DNA of 64,000 nt from Kiloniella spongiae (GTDB lineage: Bacteria > Pseudomonadota > Alphaproteobacteria > Kiloniellales > Kiloniellaceae), in NCBI RefSeq assembly GCF_001026905.1, contig NZ_LAQL01000002.1:1-64000 (forward strand), written 5' to 3'. Shown here in pieces: positions 38,911 to 48,360 of the stretch (its first letter is position 1; each line of letters starts with the position of its first letter). The position numbers and the translations under genes are program-made. The notes below the pieces were generated by a model. That model was not told the origin of the DNA, did not search any database, and saw nothing but the letters and a program-made list of their open reading frames with translations.

Positions 38911-39648
38911 ATGAGTTTTCAGGTTGATAATTTATCGCTCTCCCTTGGTGACAACAAGATATTGCATGATATCTCGTTCACTCTTGAACGTGGTCAAGTG
39001 ACGGGGTTACTGGGGCGGTCTGGGTGTGGAAAATCTACTCTGGCCAAGGCAATGGTCGGTATCCACCAATCGGAACAGTCTTGCCTGAAAATAGATGGTA
39101 CGGCGTTCCAACCCAAGTTCGGTAAAACCGGACACAAAATACAATACATGTGGCAAGATCCCCATATGGCGCTTAGCCCGTTTTTGTCTGCTGTTCGCTG
39201 TGTCGAAGAAGCCATGGAAACACATAAGAGCACGACAAAGGTACAACGAAGAGAAAAAGCACAAGGCCTGCTACAGCAAGTGGGGCTAACTCCTTCACTT
39301 ATGCAAAAACAACCTCACGCTTTATCCGGGGGGCAATGCCAACGTATCGCGCTCGCACGGGCAATCGCTGCCCGACCTGAATTTCTGATTTTGGATGAAC
39401 CGTTTTCCGCACTTGATCTTGTTACGCAAAAAAACATTATAGCACTGCTGGGTAACCTACGGCAGGTCTATGATTTCGGCCTGATGATTATTTCCCATGA
39501 CCTTCGAACGCTTTGGCGACTGGCAGATAAACTCATCTTGATTGATCAGGGGCGCATTATCGAAGACAGGCCAACATCTGACTTTATCCATGCCCCCCAA
39601 CACGAACTGACAAAAACCTTTGCCAGTTTTGCTCTGGCCGAAACTTAA
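38911..39648 (+). CDS. ABC transporter ATPase (DppF/NikE type)
   Basis: 245 aa, starting directly after the previous stop. Walker A GRSGCGKS, signature LSGGQCQR, Walker B FLILDEP and switch His (IISHD). Last gene of the importer. A 6-bp hairpin GTGCAG/CTGCAC lies at 39675-39692 downstream, without a T run. Confidence 0.9.
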   Translation: MSFQVDNLSLSLGDNKILHDISFTLERGQVTGLLGRSGCGKSTLAKAMVGIHQSEQSCLKIDGTAFQPKFGKTGHKIQYMWQDPHMALSPFLSAVRCVEEAMETHKSTTKVQRREKAQGLLQQVGLTPSLMQKQPHALSGGQCQRIALARAIAARPEFLILDEPFSALDLVTQKNIIALLGNLRQVYDFGLMIISHDLRTLWRLADKLILIDQGRIIEDRPTSDFIHAPQHELTKTFASFALAET

Positions 39649-39744
39649 TTCGTGCTCAAGCCGCGAAGGGAAAAGTGCAGAAAAACCTGCACGAACGATG
39701 AAACAGCCTATGAGAAAGAGTTAAGCTAAGTAACTATAACTGAC

Positions 39745-40710
39745 TTAAAATTCACCAGACAAAATTGCCTCAACCTTTTCCTGAACAGACAAGGCATCGG
39801 CAAAGCTTGCAATTGAGCACTCCTTACCTTCCCTCCAGGCAATAAGATTATCCAGCCCGCGCATATAGCCATGCTGCCGCGCATCTTCGATCTCGGACAG
39901 TTCCCGTATCCAATCGTCACCTGTTGTTGAATAGAGCTGGTCCCACATCGTCAGACGGTAGGATTTTTTCTCTCCCCAGATCGTAAACTCAACGACATCG
40001 GGGCCAACACCGCCCGCACTGGCATGAAAGGAAACAGGCGCGTTATCACAAGCGAATTGCGCCTGAACGCTTGTTTCGCAGGAAACATCATCTTCCGGAT
40101 ATATCGCACAAGCGCTTAAAATTTCTGCAGGCCCCAAAAGACGCTCGGTCAAGTAAATGAAATGCGACCCTACTTCCCGCACAAAGCCACCTTCTGCTCG
40201 CAGGGACAACCAAGTCGCATCCTGTTGCCAATCCCGCGGCCAAGGGGCGAAATGCAGACGAATATCGACAGAGTTAATCTTACCCAACTTACCAGCATCA
40301 ATATCAGCCTTCATCAAATCAGCCGCCTGAGAATTTGCCAGTGGATAGTTCACAGCATTCAAAACATCTTTTTGTTTAAAAGCTTCGACCAGTTCCTGTG
40401 ACTGTTCAACATCGATCCCTAGAGGCTTTTCACAAAAAACAGCCTTACCCGCATCCGCAGCTGCCAAAGCATAATCCCGATGGGACGCCGGCGGACTGGC
40501 AATATAAACCACATCAACATCAGGGTGTTTGATGACTTCTTGAACATCCTCAAAAACAGCCAAAGATGGATAATTTTTTCGAGCATCGGATCGCGCAGTT
40601 TCATTGGGATCCCAGGCAGCAACCAGGTCAAATCCGCCATGCACTGACATATTTGTCAGCATACGGTTGCCCATAATACCCAAACCAATAAAACCAATAC
40701 CCAACGCCAT
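39745..40710 (-). CDS. Gfo/Idh/MocA family oxidoreductase
   Basis: 321 aa from ATG 40710 (MALGIGFIGLG), which puts the Rossmann GxGxxG near the N-terminus; the GTG 39 nt upstream is less likely. Typical marks: VVYIASPPASHRDYAL and the catalytic-region motif FCEKPLG. NAD(P)-dependent dehydrogenase of a sugar, inositol or related substrate; not inferable further. Convergent with the ABC importer genes. Confidence 0.85.
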   Translation of the reverse strand: MALGIGFIGLGIMGNRMLTNMSVHGGFDLVAAWDPNETARSDARKNYPSLAVFEDVQEVIKHPDVDVVYIASPPASHRDYALAAADAGKAVFCEKPLGIDVEQSQELVEAFKQKDVLNAVNYPLANSQAADLMKADIDAGKLGKINSVDIRLHFAPWPRDWQQDATWLSLRAEGGFVREVGSHFIYLTERLLGPAEILSACAIYPEDDVSCETSVQAQFACDNAPVSFHASAGGVGPDVVEFTIWGEKKSYRLTMWDQLYSTTGDDWIRELSEIEDARQHGYMRGLDNLIAWREGKECSIASFADALSVQEKVEAILSGEF

Positions 40711-40827
40711 TGCACTACCCCGACTGTAATCTGAAACCTGACGGCCCACTTTTAAAGAAGGACAGATAATGCGTCACAAAAATTGGTTTGACCAGTTTTA
40801 AGTTTTTAAAATTAGATCATGAAACAG

Positions 40828-40857
40828 AAAAAGCCCCAGCGTTTGCTGAGGCTTTTT
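40828..40857 (-). terminator. Terminator downstream of tRNA-Met
   Basis: AAAAAGCC-CC-AGC / GCT-GA-GGCTTTTT with a 4-nt loop. On the minus strand it lies 4 bp past the tRNA 3' end and runs into TTTTTCTGTTTC. Confidence 0.85.
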
Positions 40858-40861
40858 GAAT

Positions 40862-40938
40862 TGGTAGCGGAGGAGGGACTTGAACCCCCGACACGCGGAT
40901 TATGATTCCGCTGCTCTAACCAGCTGAGCTACTCCGCC
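40862..40938 (-). tRNA. tRNA-Met (CAT), elongator type
   Basis: 77 nt including encoded CCA. Acceptor stem GGCGGAG/CTCCGCT, D-arm GTAGCTCAGCTGGTTAGAGC, anticodon stem GCGGA/TCCGC with loop ATCATAA (anticodon CAT), T-arm GGGGGTTCAAGTCCCTC. The first pair is G-U(T) rather than the mismatch of initiator tRNA, so this is elongator Met; tRNA-Ile2 (lysidine) shares this anticodon but the body matches elongator Met of alphaproteobacteria. Confidence 0.93.
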
Positions 40939-41216
40939 ATAAGGCTTTGACAGTACCATTGCGATTAACTGATTCGTCAACCGTTCGCGCTGTAAGAGGG
41001 GTGATAATGCCATGACACAAAACTGTCAATAGCGGAGTGATACGCTTTTTATTTTTTTTGAAAATTCATCTCTCTTCCCTCACCCATAATCCGTGCAAAG
41101 CCCGACAGGCAACGAATGCAAAGAGTTATAATATTAGCTTGTATCAGGCTTTTCAGATTACTAACCTCGTCAATACCCCTTCTTGGACGAAAACAAAATC
41201 GTAGCAAAGTGATATC

Positions 41217-41720
41217 ATGCGAAACATTTTCAAAATGTCGCAGAATACGTGGGAACACCATTCTCACCCCATGTCAGGGTGGACACGCCTTGTAACGGGG
41301 TGGCTCATCTTCCCTGCGATATGGTCTCATGAAGCATGGGGCTGGCCCGTGGCTGGATTTCTTATCTTTCTCTTTGTCTTCTGGATGTATCTCAATCCCC
41401 GTATCTTCCCCAAGCCCCGTCACACTGATTTCTGGGCTTCACAGATTACCTTCGGTGAACGTATTTGGCTCAAAGAGGTTCCCTTTAACGGGTTGGACGA
41501 ACTTCTCGACATGCACAGATCCCAGACACGCGCTTTGAGCATTTTGGCCGGGTTTGGATTTTTTGGCGGCCTTATCACCGCTTATCTGAACCTATTCTGG
41601 CCAACCATGTTTTTTGGTTTTGCCATGATCATCGGAAAAATGTGGTTCTGCGATCGTATGGTCTGGCTTTTTAATGACGCCATCGAAATAAATCCAAAAC
41701 TTGCGGAATGGATTTATTAA
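41217..41720 (+). CDS. DUF6653-like small membrane protein
   Basis: 167 aa (149-161 if started at a later Met). An N-terminal HxHPMSGWTR motif is followed by two membrane helices (LIFPAIWSHEAWGWPVAGFL; LFVFWMYLNPRIFP) and a second pair near the end. The pattern HPxSxWTR...LNPRxFPxP...WASxxxxGExxW matches what I recall of the DUF6653 family. Function is unknown. No operon partner is evident. Confidence 0.65.
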   Translation: MRNIFKMSQNTWEHHSHPMSGWTRLVTGWLIFPAIWSHEAWGWPVAGFLIFLFVFWMYLNPRIFPKPRHTDFWASQITFGERIWLKEVPFNGLDELLDMHRSQTRALSILAGFGFFGGLITAYLNLFWPTMFFGFAMIIGKMWFCDRMVWLFNDAIEINPKLAEWIY

Positions 41721-41758
41721 GATCTTTTTTCCAGTAGGTTAAACGTAAGATGATAGAG

Positions 41759-42967
41759 TTAACCTGACTTCAGATAATCATCTGCAAAAGTCAGACTTTC
41801 ACAGCCAACAAAACGCCTGATCCGCTCCAGCTCGGACGTTAAGGCATTTAAGCGCCCCTTACTGGCCCGCACTTTAGGCTCAAACCACAAGCCTTTAACA
41901 AACAACTCCGTTCCCTGTCGTTTCATATCAATCCGGCCGATAAGGTTTTCACCCTCAAGCAAAGGGAAAACATAGTACCCATATTGTCGTTTTGCTTCTG
42001 GCACAAAAACTTCAATGCGGTAGTGAAAATCAAAAAGACGTTCGGTCCGCTTTCTATTCCGGATCAAGGGATCAAAAGGACTAAGCACCCGAACTCGTTT
42101 CGGGGCTGTCGGCAAACTATCCAACTGATTTATGATACCCTCAAAGGCATAAACCTTGCGCGGTTTGCTGCCATCGGCAGACAGGATCTCGACCTCAATA
42201 AGTTCCTTGCCAAGCCTGTCTTCGCACCATGTTTTGGCTTCCGCAGGCTTTATCCCATCCCAAAAAGAAGCGAGTTCACCAGACGTCGCAAAGCCAAGTT
42301 TTTCCATCGCGGAACGGCACGACCAGCCTATAAAGCTCTCATGATTGATATCTTGGGAAAGGATTTCTGATGGAATAATTCTGTCTGTGACGTCATAAAC
42401 CTTCTGAAAACCATCACGCCGATCAACAGACAAAGCCCCGGTCCGCCACAGAAATTCCAAAGCCGTCTTGGATGGATGCCAATCCCACCAGCCCTGATTT
42501 TTCTTTTTCCCATCACTCGTATCCGGTTTTTTCATATCCCGGGAACGTGTCGGCCCATTTACCCGAATATGTTCCAGGACTGTTCGAAAGCTTTCTTCAA
42601 AGCCTTCCTGTCGCCACTTGCGCCATCTTTCCAGCAAGTAAACCTCTGTACGCCCAAAGCGATATTTCCAATAGGGATAATAGACCATCGGGATCACTGA
42701 TGCGTCGTGCGTCCAGTTCTCAAACAAAGAACGGTCTTTTTCCAAAAGCTGATCAAAGTGCTTTTTCTGATAGGTCTGATTTCGAGAAAAGAGGATCATA
42801 TGATGAGCGCGCTCCACAGTATTGATACTGTCGATCTGCACAAAGCCCATGCGTTCTATCAGGTTTAGTAACTCGGGTTTACTCTGTTTCGGGGCAGGAT
42901 TATCGCATAACCCCTGCCGCTCCATAAACAGTCTTCGGGCTTGGGAGTTGGCTATCTGAGGAATCAT
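41759..42967 (-). CDS. YcaQ/AlkZ-like winged-helix DNA glycosylase
   Basis: 402-aa HTH_42 family protein. The N-terminal part has FVQIDSINTVERAHHMILFSR, carrying the QxD catalytic motif and ERAHH of E. coli YcaQ (AlkX), which unhooks interstrand DNA crosslinks. The central block YPYWKYRF and C-terminal LSPFDPLIRNRKR, GRIDMKRQG are family typical. Likely a DNA repair glycosylase. Solitary gene. Confidence 0.85.
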   Translation of the reverse strand: MIPQIANSQARRLFMERQGLCDNPAPKQSKPELLNLIERMGFVQIDSINTVERAHHMILFSRNQTYQKKHFDQLLEKDRSLFENWTHDASVIPMVYYPYWKYRFGRTEVYLLERWRKWRQEGFEESFRTVLEHIRVNGPTRSRDMKKPDTSDGKKKNQGWWDWHPSKTALEFLWRTGALSVDRRDGFQKVYDVTDRIIPSEILSQDINHESFIGWSCRSAMEKLGFATSGELASFWDGIKPAEAKTWCEDRLGKELIEVEILSADGSKPRKVYAFEGIINQLDSLPTAPKRVRVLSPFDPLIRNRKRTERLFDFHYRIEVFVPEAKRQYGYYVFPLLEGENLIGRIDMKRQGTELFVKGLWFEPKVRASKGRLNALTSELERIRRFVGCESLTFADDYLKSG

Positions 42968-43066
42968 GCGCTGCTATTTCTGTGAAATGAATAAAGAAAC
43001 ACTTCACAGAACATAACAGGAACAAAATTACATTTCCAGAAAGAAATAAACCTACTGACTTAAAGG

Positions 43067-44221
43067 TTAAGCGGCACCCTGTGCCTCTTCATCCAGAACC
43101 TGCTTTTTCGTAGACACGATCCAGCCGCCACCTAAAACACGATCACCATCATAAAAAACAGCGGCCTGACCCGGTGAGATGCCATAAAGCGGATCGTGCA
43201 GTACGACACGTGCACCGCCCATACCCAGTCCCTGTCCTTCGGGATAAACCGTGGCAGAGGTTGGCTTTGATGCAGATCGTAGTTTAACAGTGACTTCACG
43301 GCCCTGATCATTCAAAGGATCTGCCAACCAGTTGAGTTCATTCACAAGAACGACATCACGGGAAAGCGCTTCTTTGGGGCCGACAATAACCTGTTTTTTC
43401 TCTGCGTTGAGACGAATAACATAAATAGGATCGCTGGTGCCACCAACACCAATACCCCGACGCTGTCCAACCGTATAGTTGATAATTCCGTCATGCTGTC
43501 CCAGAACGGTGCCGTCAAGGTGGACAATATCCCCTTTATCCAAAGCACCGGGGCGCAACCGTTCAACCACACGGGCATAAGACCCGTCCGGTACGAAACA
43601 GATATCCTGACTATCCGGTTTATCCGCAACCGACAGCCCCATACGTTCCGCGATCTTGCGGGTTTCCGTTTTTGGCAACCCGCCGAGGGGAAAGCGCAGA
43701 AAATCCAGCTGATCTTCGGTTGTTGTGAACAGGAAATAAGTCTGGTCTTTTGTATCGTCGAAAGCCCGATGGAGTTCAGGACCATTAGGGCCTTCGATCC
43801 GCTGTACGTAATGGCCCGTTGCCATCACATCCGCACCGAGATCCTTGGCCATCGCCAGCATGTCTTTGAATTTGACTTTCTGGTTGCACCGCACACAGGG
43901 GATAGGTGTTTCACCGCGCATATAGCTGTCAGCGAAATCTTCCATAACATCCTGTTTAAAGCGCGATTCATAATCCAGAATATAGTGTGGGAACCCATAA
44001 CGATCAGCCACAGTACGGGCATCATAAATGTCCTGCCCGGCACAACAGGCACCACTTTTCTCCAAGGCAATTCCATGGTCATAGAGTTGAAGGGTAACGC
44101 CAATAACGTCATAACCTTCTTCTTTCAGCATACACGCAACAACAGAACTGTCGACACCACCAGACATGGCAACAACAACGCGTGTATCTTTAGGCTCTTT
44201 ATCTATACCAAGAGAATTCAT
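43067..44221 (-). CDS. mnmA: tRNA-specific 2-thiouridylase
   Basis: MnmA puts the 2-thio group on U34 of tRNA-Lys/Glu/Gln. 384 aa from ATG 44221 (MNSLGID). P-loop SGGVDSS at 20-26, catalytic Cys in [12 protein letters not shown] and cysteine-persulfide Cys in [10 protein letters not shown], plus the C-terminal beta-barrel ([11 protein letters not shown] onward). A GTG/ATG-type longer frame exists but the shorter start fits the family length. Confidence 0.95.
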   Translation of the reverse strand: MNSLGIDKEPKDTRVVVAMSGGVDSSVVACMLKEEGYDVIGVTLQLYDHGIALEKSGACCAGQDIYDARTVADRYGFPHYILDYESRFKQDVMEDFADSYMRGETPIPCVRCNQKVKFKDMLAMAKDLGADVMATGHYVQRIEGPNGPELHRAFDDTKDQTYFLFTTTEDQLDFLRFPLGGLPKTETRKIAERMGLSVADKPDSQDICFVPDGSYARVVERLRPGALDKGDIVHLDGTVLGQHDGIINYTVGQRRGIGVGGTSDPIYVIRLNAEKKQVIVGPKEALSRDVVLVNELNWLADPLNDQGREVTVKLRSASKPTSATVYPEGQGLGMGGARVVLHDPLYGISPGQAAVFYDGDRVLGGGWIVSTKKQVLDEEAQGAA

Positions 44222-44478
44222 GAGTTCGCTTATCTCGTAAAAACTTACTTTGACGCCAATCGTCAAAGTCTGTCCATTGGATGGCTATGTAAGACCATCC
44301 CCTATGGTAATCAAGCCCGAAATAGTTTTGGGCTTTCGTCTGCGAAAACCAGCAGAGTACAAATTTTTGGCAACATATCAGATAACAATCATTTTGTTAA
44401 TGCCCTGCCTCACAGAGCACCTGTGCCATAATTGCATGTGTAGAATCATCCAGTAATATTTGTAAAAGAGCCTAGGGA

Positions 44479-45867
44479 TTACGACGTGATTTCAGTCAAT
44501 CGTCTTAAGACAGCTGGATCACGGATAAGGTCAATAAGCAGAGAGAAATGCCCCTTACTTCTTCTGAGGAACCTGTTTTCCGGGGGAACCCGCCAGCGAT
44601 TGGCAAGATCCAGTCCACCTTTGTAAGGTGTTAGTTTATCAGCTTGGCCAAGCATAAAAATTATCTTTTCCGGCGGAACAACAGAATGTCCCGTTGGCTG
44701 AACAAAGGGCAAACACTTCACATAGTCGGCTTCGCGCCAGCCCAGTTCGTGAAGTTTTCTGGGAATAGCAAGTGCCTGTGTCAAACATCCTTTAAGTAAT
44801 ACATCCATTACATTTCCGCTGGTGCCAATCAAAAGTAAAGCGTCCGGTTTCAAAGCATCACGCCAATTCCAGGCAACAGATGAATAGAGCTGTGCGGTTA
44901 GCGCACCTAAACTCACACCGCCGAGAACAACAGGGCCTCCACCTTGCTGCCGCACCCAGTTCATCAATACAGAAATATCTGAAATCCATTGCCTATAGAG
45001 CTTGATCAACCCCATAGGACCTTCGCTGAATATCTGTTCTCCGGCATAAAACCCCGGCGCTTTGCGGAAACCATGGCCGGGTTGCTGCATACGCAAAACG
45101 CGAAAACCAGCCTCCGTCAACGCACAAACCGGATCTTCCCGATCCTGAAAACAGTCCTGTTCAACGCCCAGCCCTTGCAAAAAAATAATCGTCGGGGCGG
45201 TCGGGTTCAATCCTGTCAGCGGTTCATAACAGCGCACCCAGTTCTCTGCGCCAAACTCAGAGTCATAGCGCAGCCAATATTCACGACCATAAACCCCGTG
45301 AATAGAATGTGATGAATGAATCCCAGACATTTTTTTAGGCGGGCGATAAAAAGCATTTAGATCGTCCTGATACCCCTCAAAGGTTTTAAAAAACTCTTTG
45401 GGGGTTGGCAGTTGCCATTGGACAGGGGCGACTTCTTTACGAATCTCTTTGAAAAACAGGGATGCTTCCAACAATCTTTGCTGCGTTTCCTGTCTGCGTC
45501 GTTCGGCAAAGACTCTCCCAGCGATACTCAGACCGTCGCCGAACATGACCACTTTCCAGCGCTCGAAAGCTGATTTAGCCACATGATGGCGGATACAAAC
45601 TTCAGTCAGAGCTTTATCACTGCTATCAGGCAATGCGTGTTTGAGACCAAGATCATCTATTAGCTTTTGGGCATTTCCCTCACTCACAATTGCCCTCTGT
45701 AAAACACGGGTAAGCGGAAAGAGATACTTAACAACCAACCGAAGAGCCAACGCATCAAACCACGGGCGTGCGATATATCGACCAACTGTCCCTCGGATCA
45801 TCGGGTAAGCTTGGGGTGGTGGTAAACACTGAGCAGAACTATGAAAACGTTCTCGGTTCACTTGCAC
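44479..45867 (-). CDS. Alpha/beta hydrolase, membrane-peripheral N-terminal extension
   Basis: Up to 462 aa; the C-terminal half (about 220-455) is an alpha/beta hydrolase: PTIIFLQGLGVEQD, nucleophile elbow LGGVSLGAL, HSV and GQADKLTPYKGG acid region, final His in KGHFSLL. The N-terminal half (about 30-210) is amphipathic and family-less. The start is unclear: GTG 45867, or ATG 45801 (MIRGTVG); neither has a good ribosome site. Substrate unknown (esterase/lipase-like). Confidence 0.7.
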   Translation of the reverse strand: MQVNRERFHSSAQCLPPPQAYPMIRGTVGRYIARPWFDALALRLVVKYLFPLTRVLQRAIVSEGNAQKLIDDLGLKHALPDSSDKALTEVCIRHHVAKSAFERWKVVMFGDGLSIAGRVFAERRRQETQQRLLEASLFFKEIRKEVAPVQWQLPTPKEFFKTFEGYQDDLNAFYRPPKKMSGIHSSHSIHGVYGREYWLRYDSEFGAENWVRCYEPLTGLNPTAPTIIFLQGLGVEQDCFQDREDPVCALTEAGFRVLRMQQPGHGFRKAPGFYAGEQIFSEGPMGLIKLYRQWISDISVLMNWVRQQGGGPVVLGGVSLGALTAQLYSSVAWNWRDALKPDALLLIGTSGNVMDVLLKGCLTQALAIPRKLHELGWREADYVKCLPFVQPTGHSVVPPEKIIFMLGQADKLTPYKGGLDLANRWRVPPENRFLRRSKGHFSLLIDLIRDPAVLRRLTEITS

Positions 45868-46008
45868 GTGATACTTTCCTCTCGAGTATGCGAATTCAGA
45901 TTGAACTCACAAAACCCCTCGTAAAGATAGTAGCACAGTTTTTGATTTTTTTCCGCTTAAAGCAGTACAATCAGCATACAGACGATTCCACTAAAGCAGA
46001 CTCGTCTT

Positions 46009-47391
46009 TCAGGATTGATCAATAAGATGGATATAAGACCCCATCACAGAACCATTTACACAACCAACCTGCCCTTGCTTTTGACCGGCTGCATCCCTGA
46101 CATCAAACAAAGGATCATCGCCTTCATTTCCCACGACTGTAGAGTAATGAAATTCATGAGCCTTAAAAGTTGTTCCCTTGTCGCCCAAAGCAGTGTTTCT
46201 AAGCGTCGTTACCTCACGATAGCCCAATGATCGACGCCGAACGGCAAAAGACGTCTCAACAGGTAGCAACCCAGCAAGTTCATGGTGATCTCCACGGGTA
46301 TCAATAAGTCCCTTGCCGAGAACCATATAGCCGCCACACTCCCCATAAATGGTTTTGTTCTTCTTTGCTGCCTGACGCAGGCTTTTTAGAAATTTCAGAT
46401 TTGCGCCAAGCTGTCCCACATGTAGCTCGGGGTATCCGCCGGGCAGATAGATTGCATCAGCTTCTGCACATGGTTTTTCATCAGCAAGGGGAGAGAAAAA
46501 ACTCAACTCTGCGCCTGATCTTTTCCAGCCTTCCAGAAGTGCCGGATAGATAAAGGAAAAGGCAACATCCTGTGCTATTGCAATGCGTTGCCCTATCGGC
46601 GGCACAAAACTGTGTATGTCTTTACCTGAACAAGAAGAAAGCCCCGCAAGAATAGAAGGACGTGCCAGCTTCAGAAGCTCTTCACAGCGAACATCCCAAC
46701 CAACCTGCTCTGCGGCTTCATCGAGATAACCATCGAGTTCGCTGTGTTCAATTGCCTGCACCAAACCCAGATGCCTATTTGGCAAAACCAGATTATCCTG
46801 CCTTTTCAGATAACCGAGAACAGGAATTCCAAGGGGGCCACAAGCTTCTTTCAACAACTCGGCATGCCTTGGAGAACCAACTCTATTGAAGATAACCCCA
46901 CCGACAGAAACTTTAGGATCAAAAGAAGCAAAGCCGTGTAAAATAGCCGCCGCCGAAGCAGACATACCCTTAACATCAATAACAAGGATAACAGGCCATC
47001 CGGTTTTCTTAGCTAATTCCGCGGTTGACCCTGCTCCACCGGCTGCGCCGTCAAAAAGCCCCATCACACCTTCGGTCAGGATAACATCAACATCTTGCCC
47101 GCTGAGGGTAATGATAGAGGCCAAACTCTCTTGTCTCATGGCCCAGGGGTCAAGGTTAAAACAAGGGCGTCCTGCTGCTGCGGTATGATACGCCGGGTCA
47201 ATATAATCCGGCCCGACCTTTGCCGGGGCAACACGTAGATTATTGTTTTTGAAATAACGCAACAATGCCAAGGTCAGCGTGGTCTTGCCACTTCCAGAAG
47301 AAGGTGCCGCAATAATCAGTCCCTTAGCTGCCTCTGGATTTATAGAAGCGCCTTGCTGTTGTGAATTTTCGGCACCGTCTTTCGATATCAA
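46009..47391 (-). CDS. cobB: Cobyrinate a,c-diamide synthase
   Basis: CobB/CbiA amidates the a and c side chains of the corrin ring using glutamine. 460 aa: P-loop IIAAPSSGSGKTT, YIDPAYH, EGVMGLFDGA; the C-terminal glutaminase domain has LPGGYPE and the Cys nucleophile in YGECGGYMV, with RSLGYREV and His further on. The start overlaps the cobA stop by 4 bp. Because the cluster uses CbiD/CbiG/CbiX, the cobalt is probably already inserted, so CbiA-type activity is expected. Confidence 0.94.
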   Translation of the reverse strand: MISKDGAENSQQQGASINPEAAKGLIIAAPSSGSGKTTLTLALLRYFKNNNLRVAPAKVGPDYIDPAYHTAAAGRPCFNLDPWAMRQESLASIITLSGQDVDVILTEGVMGLFDGAAGGAGSTAELAKKTGWPVILVIDVKGMSASAAAILHGFASFDPKVSVGGVIFNRVGSPRHAELLKEACGPLGIPVLGYLKRQDNLVLPNRHLGLVQAIEHSELDGYLDEAAEQVGWDVRCEELLKLARPSILAGLSSCSGKDIHSFVPPIGQRIAIAQDVAFSFIYPALLEGWKRSGAELSFFSPLADEKPCAEADAIYLPGGYPELHVGQLGANLKFLKSLRQAAKKNKTIYGECGGYMVLGKGLIDTRGDHHELAGLLPVETSFAVRRRSLGYREVTTLRNTALGDKGTTFKAHEFHYSTVVGNEGDDPLFDVRDAAGQKQGQVGCVNGSVMGSYIHLIDQS

Positions 47392-48236
47392 GCGTTCGCA
47401 ACCTTATCAACATTTTCGGATAGGTTAAGCGGGTCAGATGTAAGAACTCGACCGTTCATCGCCCCCATCCAGTCAAGTCCCGACCGCAAGCGCACAACTT
47501 CGCCAATCACCACAAGTGCTGGCGGCTCAATGCCACTTTTGGCGACATCTTCGACACAGCGCCCCAAACTGGTTTCCAAAACCTCTTGCGACGGGGTCGA
47601 CGCCCGGCTGACAATGCCAACGGGCTCATCAGCGGACCGGCCATGGGCCATTAATTTTTGCGCGATATCACCCAAGTGTTTGATCGCCATATAGATCACA
47701 ATTACGGGTGATCCCTGAGCAAGACCTTCCCAGTTAATGTTATCCGGCACAATACCGCTGGCATTATGCCCGGTCAGAAAGGTCACCGCCGAATTGCAAT
47801 CGCGGTGGGTAACAGGAATTCCGGCATAAGCCAGCCCGCCAATACCACTGGAAATACCCGGAACAACACGGAAAGGAACATTCGCTTCCACCAGCGCCAA
47901 AGCTTCCTCGCCGCCTCTGCCAAAGACAAAAGGATCGCCGCCTTTCAGACGCAAGACTCTTTTGCCTTCTTTGGCCAATTGAATAAGACGCTGAGAAATA
48001 TCAGCCTGTTTTGAAGACGGCTTACCACCCCGTTTGCCTGCATATTCAAGAACACAGCCTTCACGGGCCATTCTCAGAATATCTTCGCCAACCAACGCAT
48101 CATATACCAGAACATCAGCTGATCTCAGTGCATGCAACCCATAGAGTGTCAAAAGGCCAGCATCACCTGGTCCGCCACCAACAAGCCAAACCCAGCCGGG
48201 TTCAAAATTTGGAAGGTCTAGAGGCAGTTTATCCAT
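47388..48236 (-). CDS. cobA: Uroporphyrinogen-III C-methyltransferase
   Basis: SUMT, 282 aa; makes precorrin-2 by two SAM methylations at C2 and C7. Motifs: VWLVGGGPGDAGLLTL, VLVYDALV, RLKGGDPFVFGRGGEE, VVPGISSGIGGLAYAGIPVTHR. First gene of the cobA-cobB unit, divergent from cbiD with a 124-bp gap. A stand-alone methylase without CysG oxidase/ferrochelatase domains. Confidence 0.95.
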   Translation of the reverse strand: MDKLPLDLPNFEPGWVWLVGGGPGDAGLLTLYGLHALRSADVLVYDALVGEDILRMAREGCVLEYAGKRGGKPSSKQADISQRLIQLAKEGKRVLRLKGGDPFVFGRGGEEALALVEANVPFRVVPGISSGIGGLAYAGIPVTHRDCNSAVTFLTGHNASGIVPDNINWEGLAQGSPVIVIYMAIKHLGDIAQKLMAHGRSADEPVGIVSRASTPSQEVLETSLGRCVEDVAKSGIEPPALVVIGEVVRLRSGLDWMGAMNGRVLTSDPLNLSENVDKVANA

Positions 48237-48290
48237 TTATCACACTGTCCTTCTCGTGTAGCTTCACACTAAAGATACCTCAAACTGGTG

Positions 48291-48318
48291 TTACTTTCTG
48301 ATTCTGATTCAGAAGTAA
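48291..48318. promoter_or_regulatory. Inverted repeat in the cobA-cbiD divergent promoter region
   Basis: TTACTTTCTGA and TTCAGAAGTAA form an imperfect palindrome 43 bp upstream of cbiD and 55 bp upstream of cobA. It could be an operator for both divergent units. I see no B12-box typical of a cobalamin riboswitch. Confidence 0.35.
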
Positions 48319-48360
48319 AGCCGAACGATCTATAAAATAACGGTTTAGTATTATACTGTC

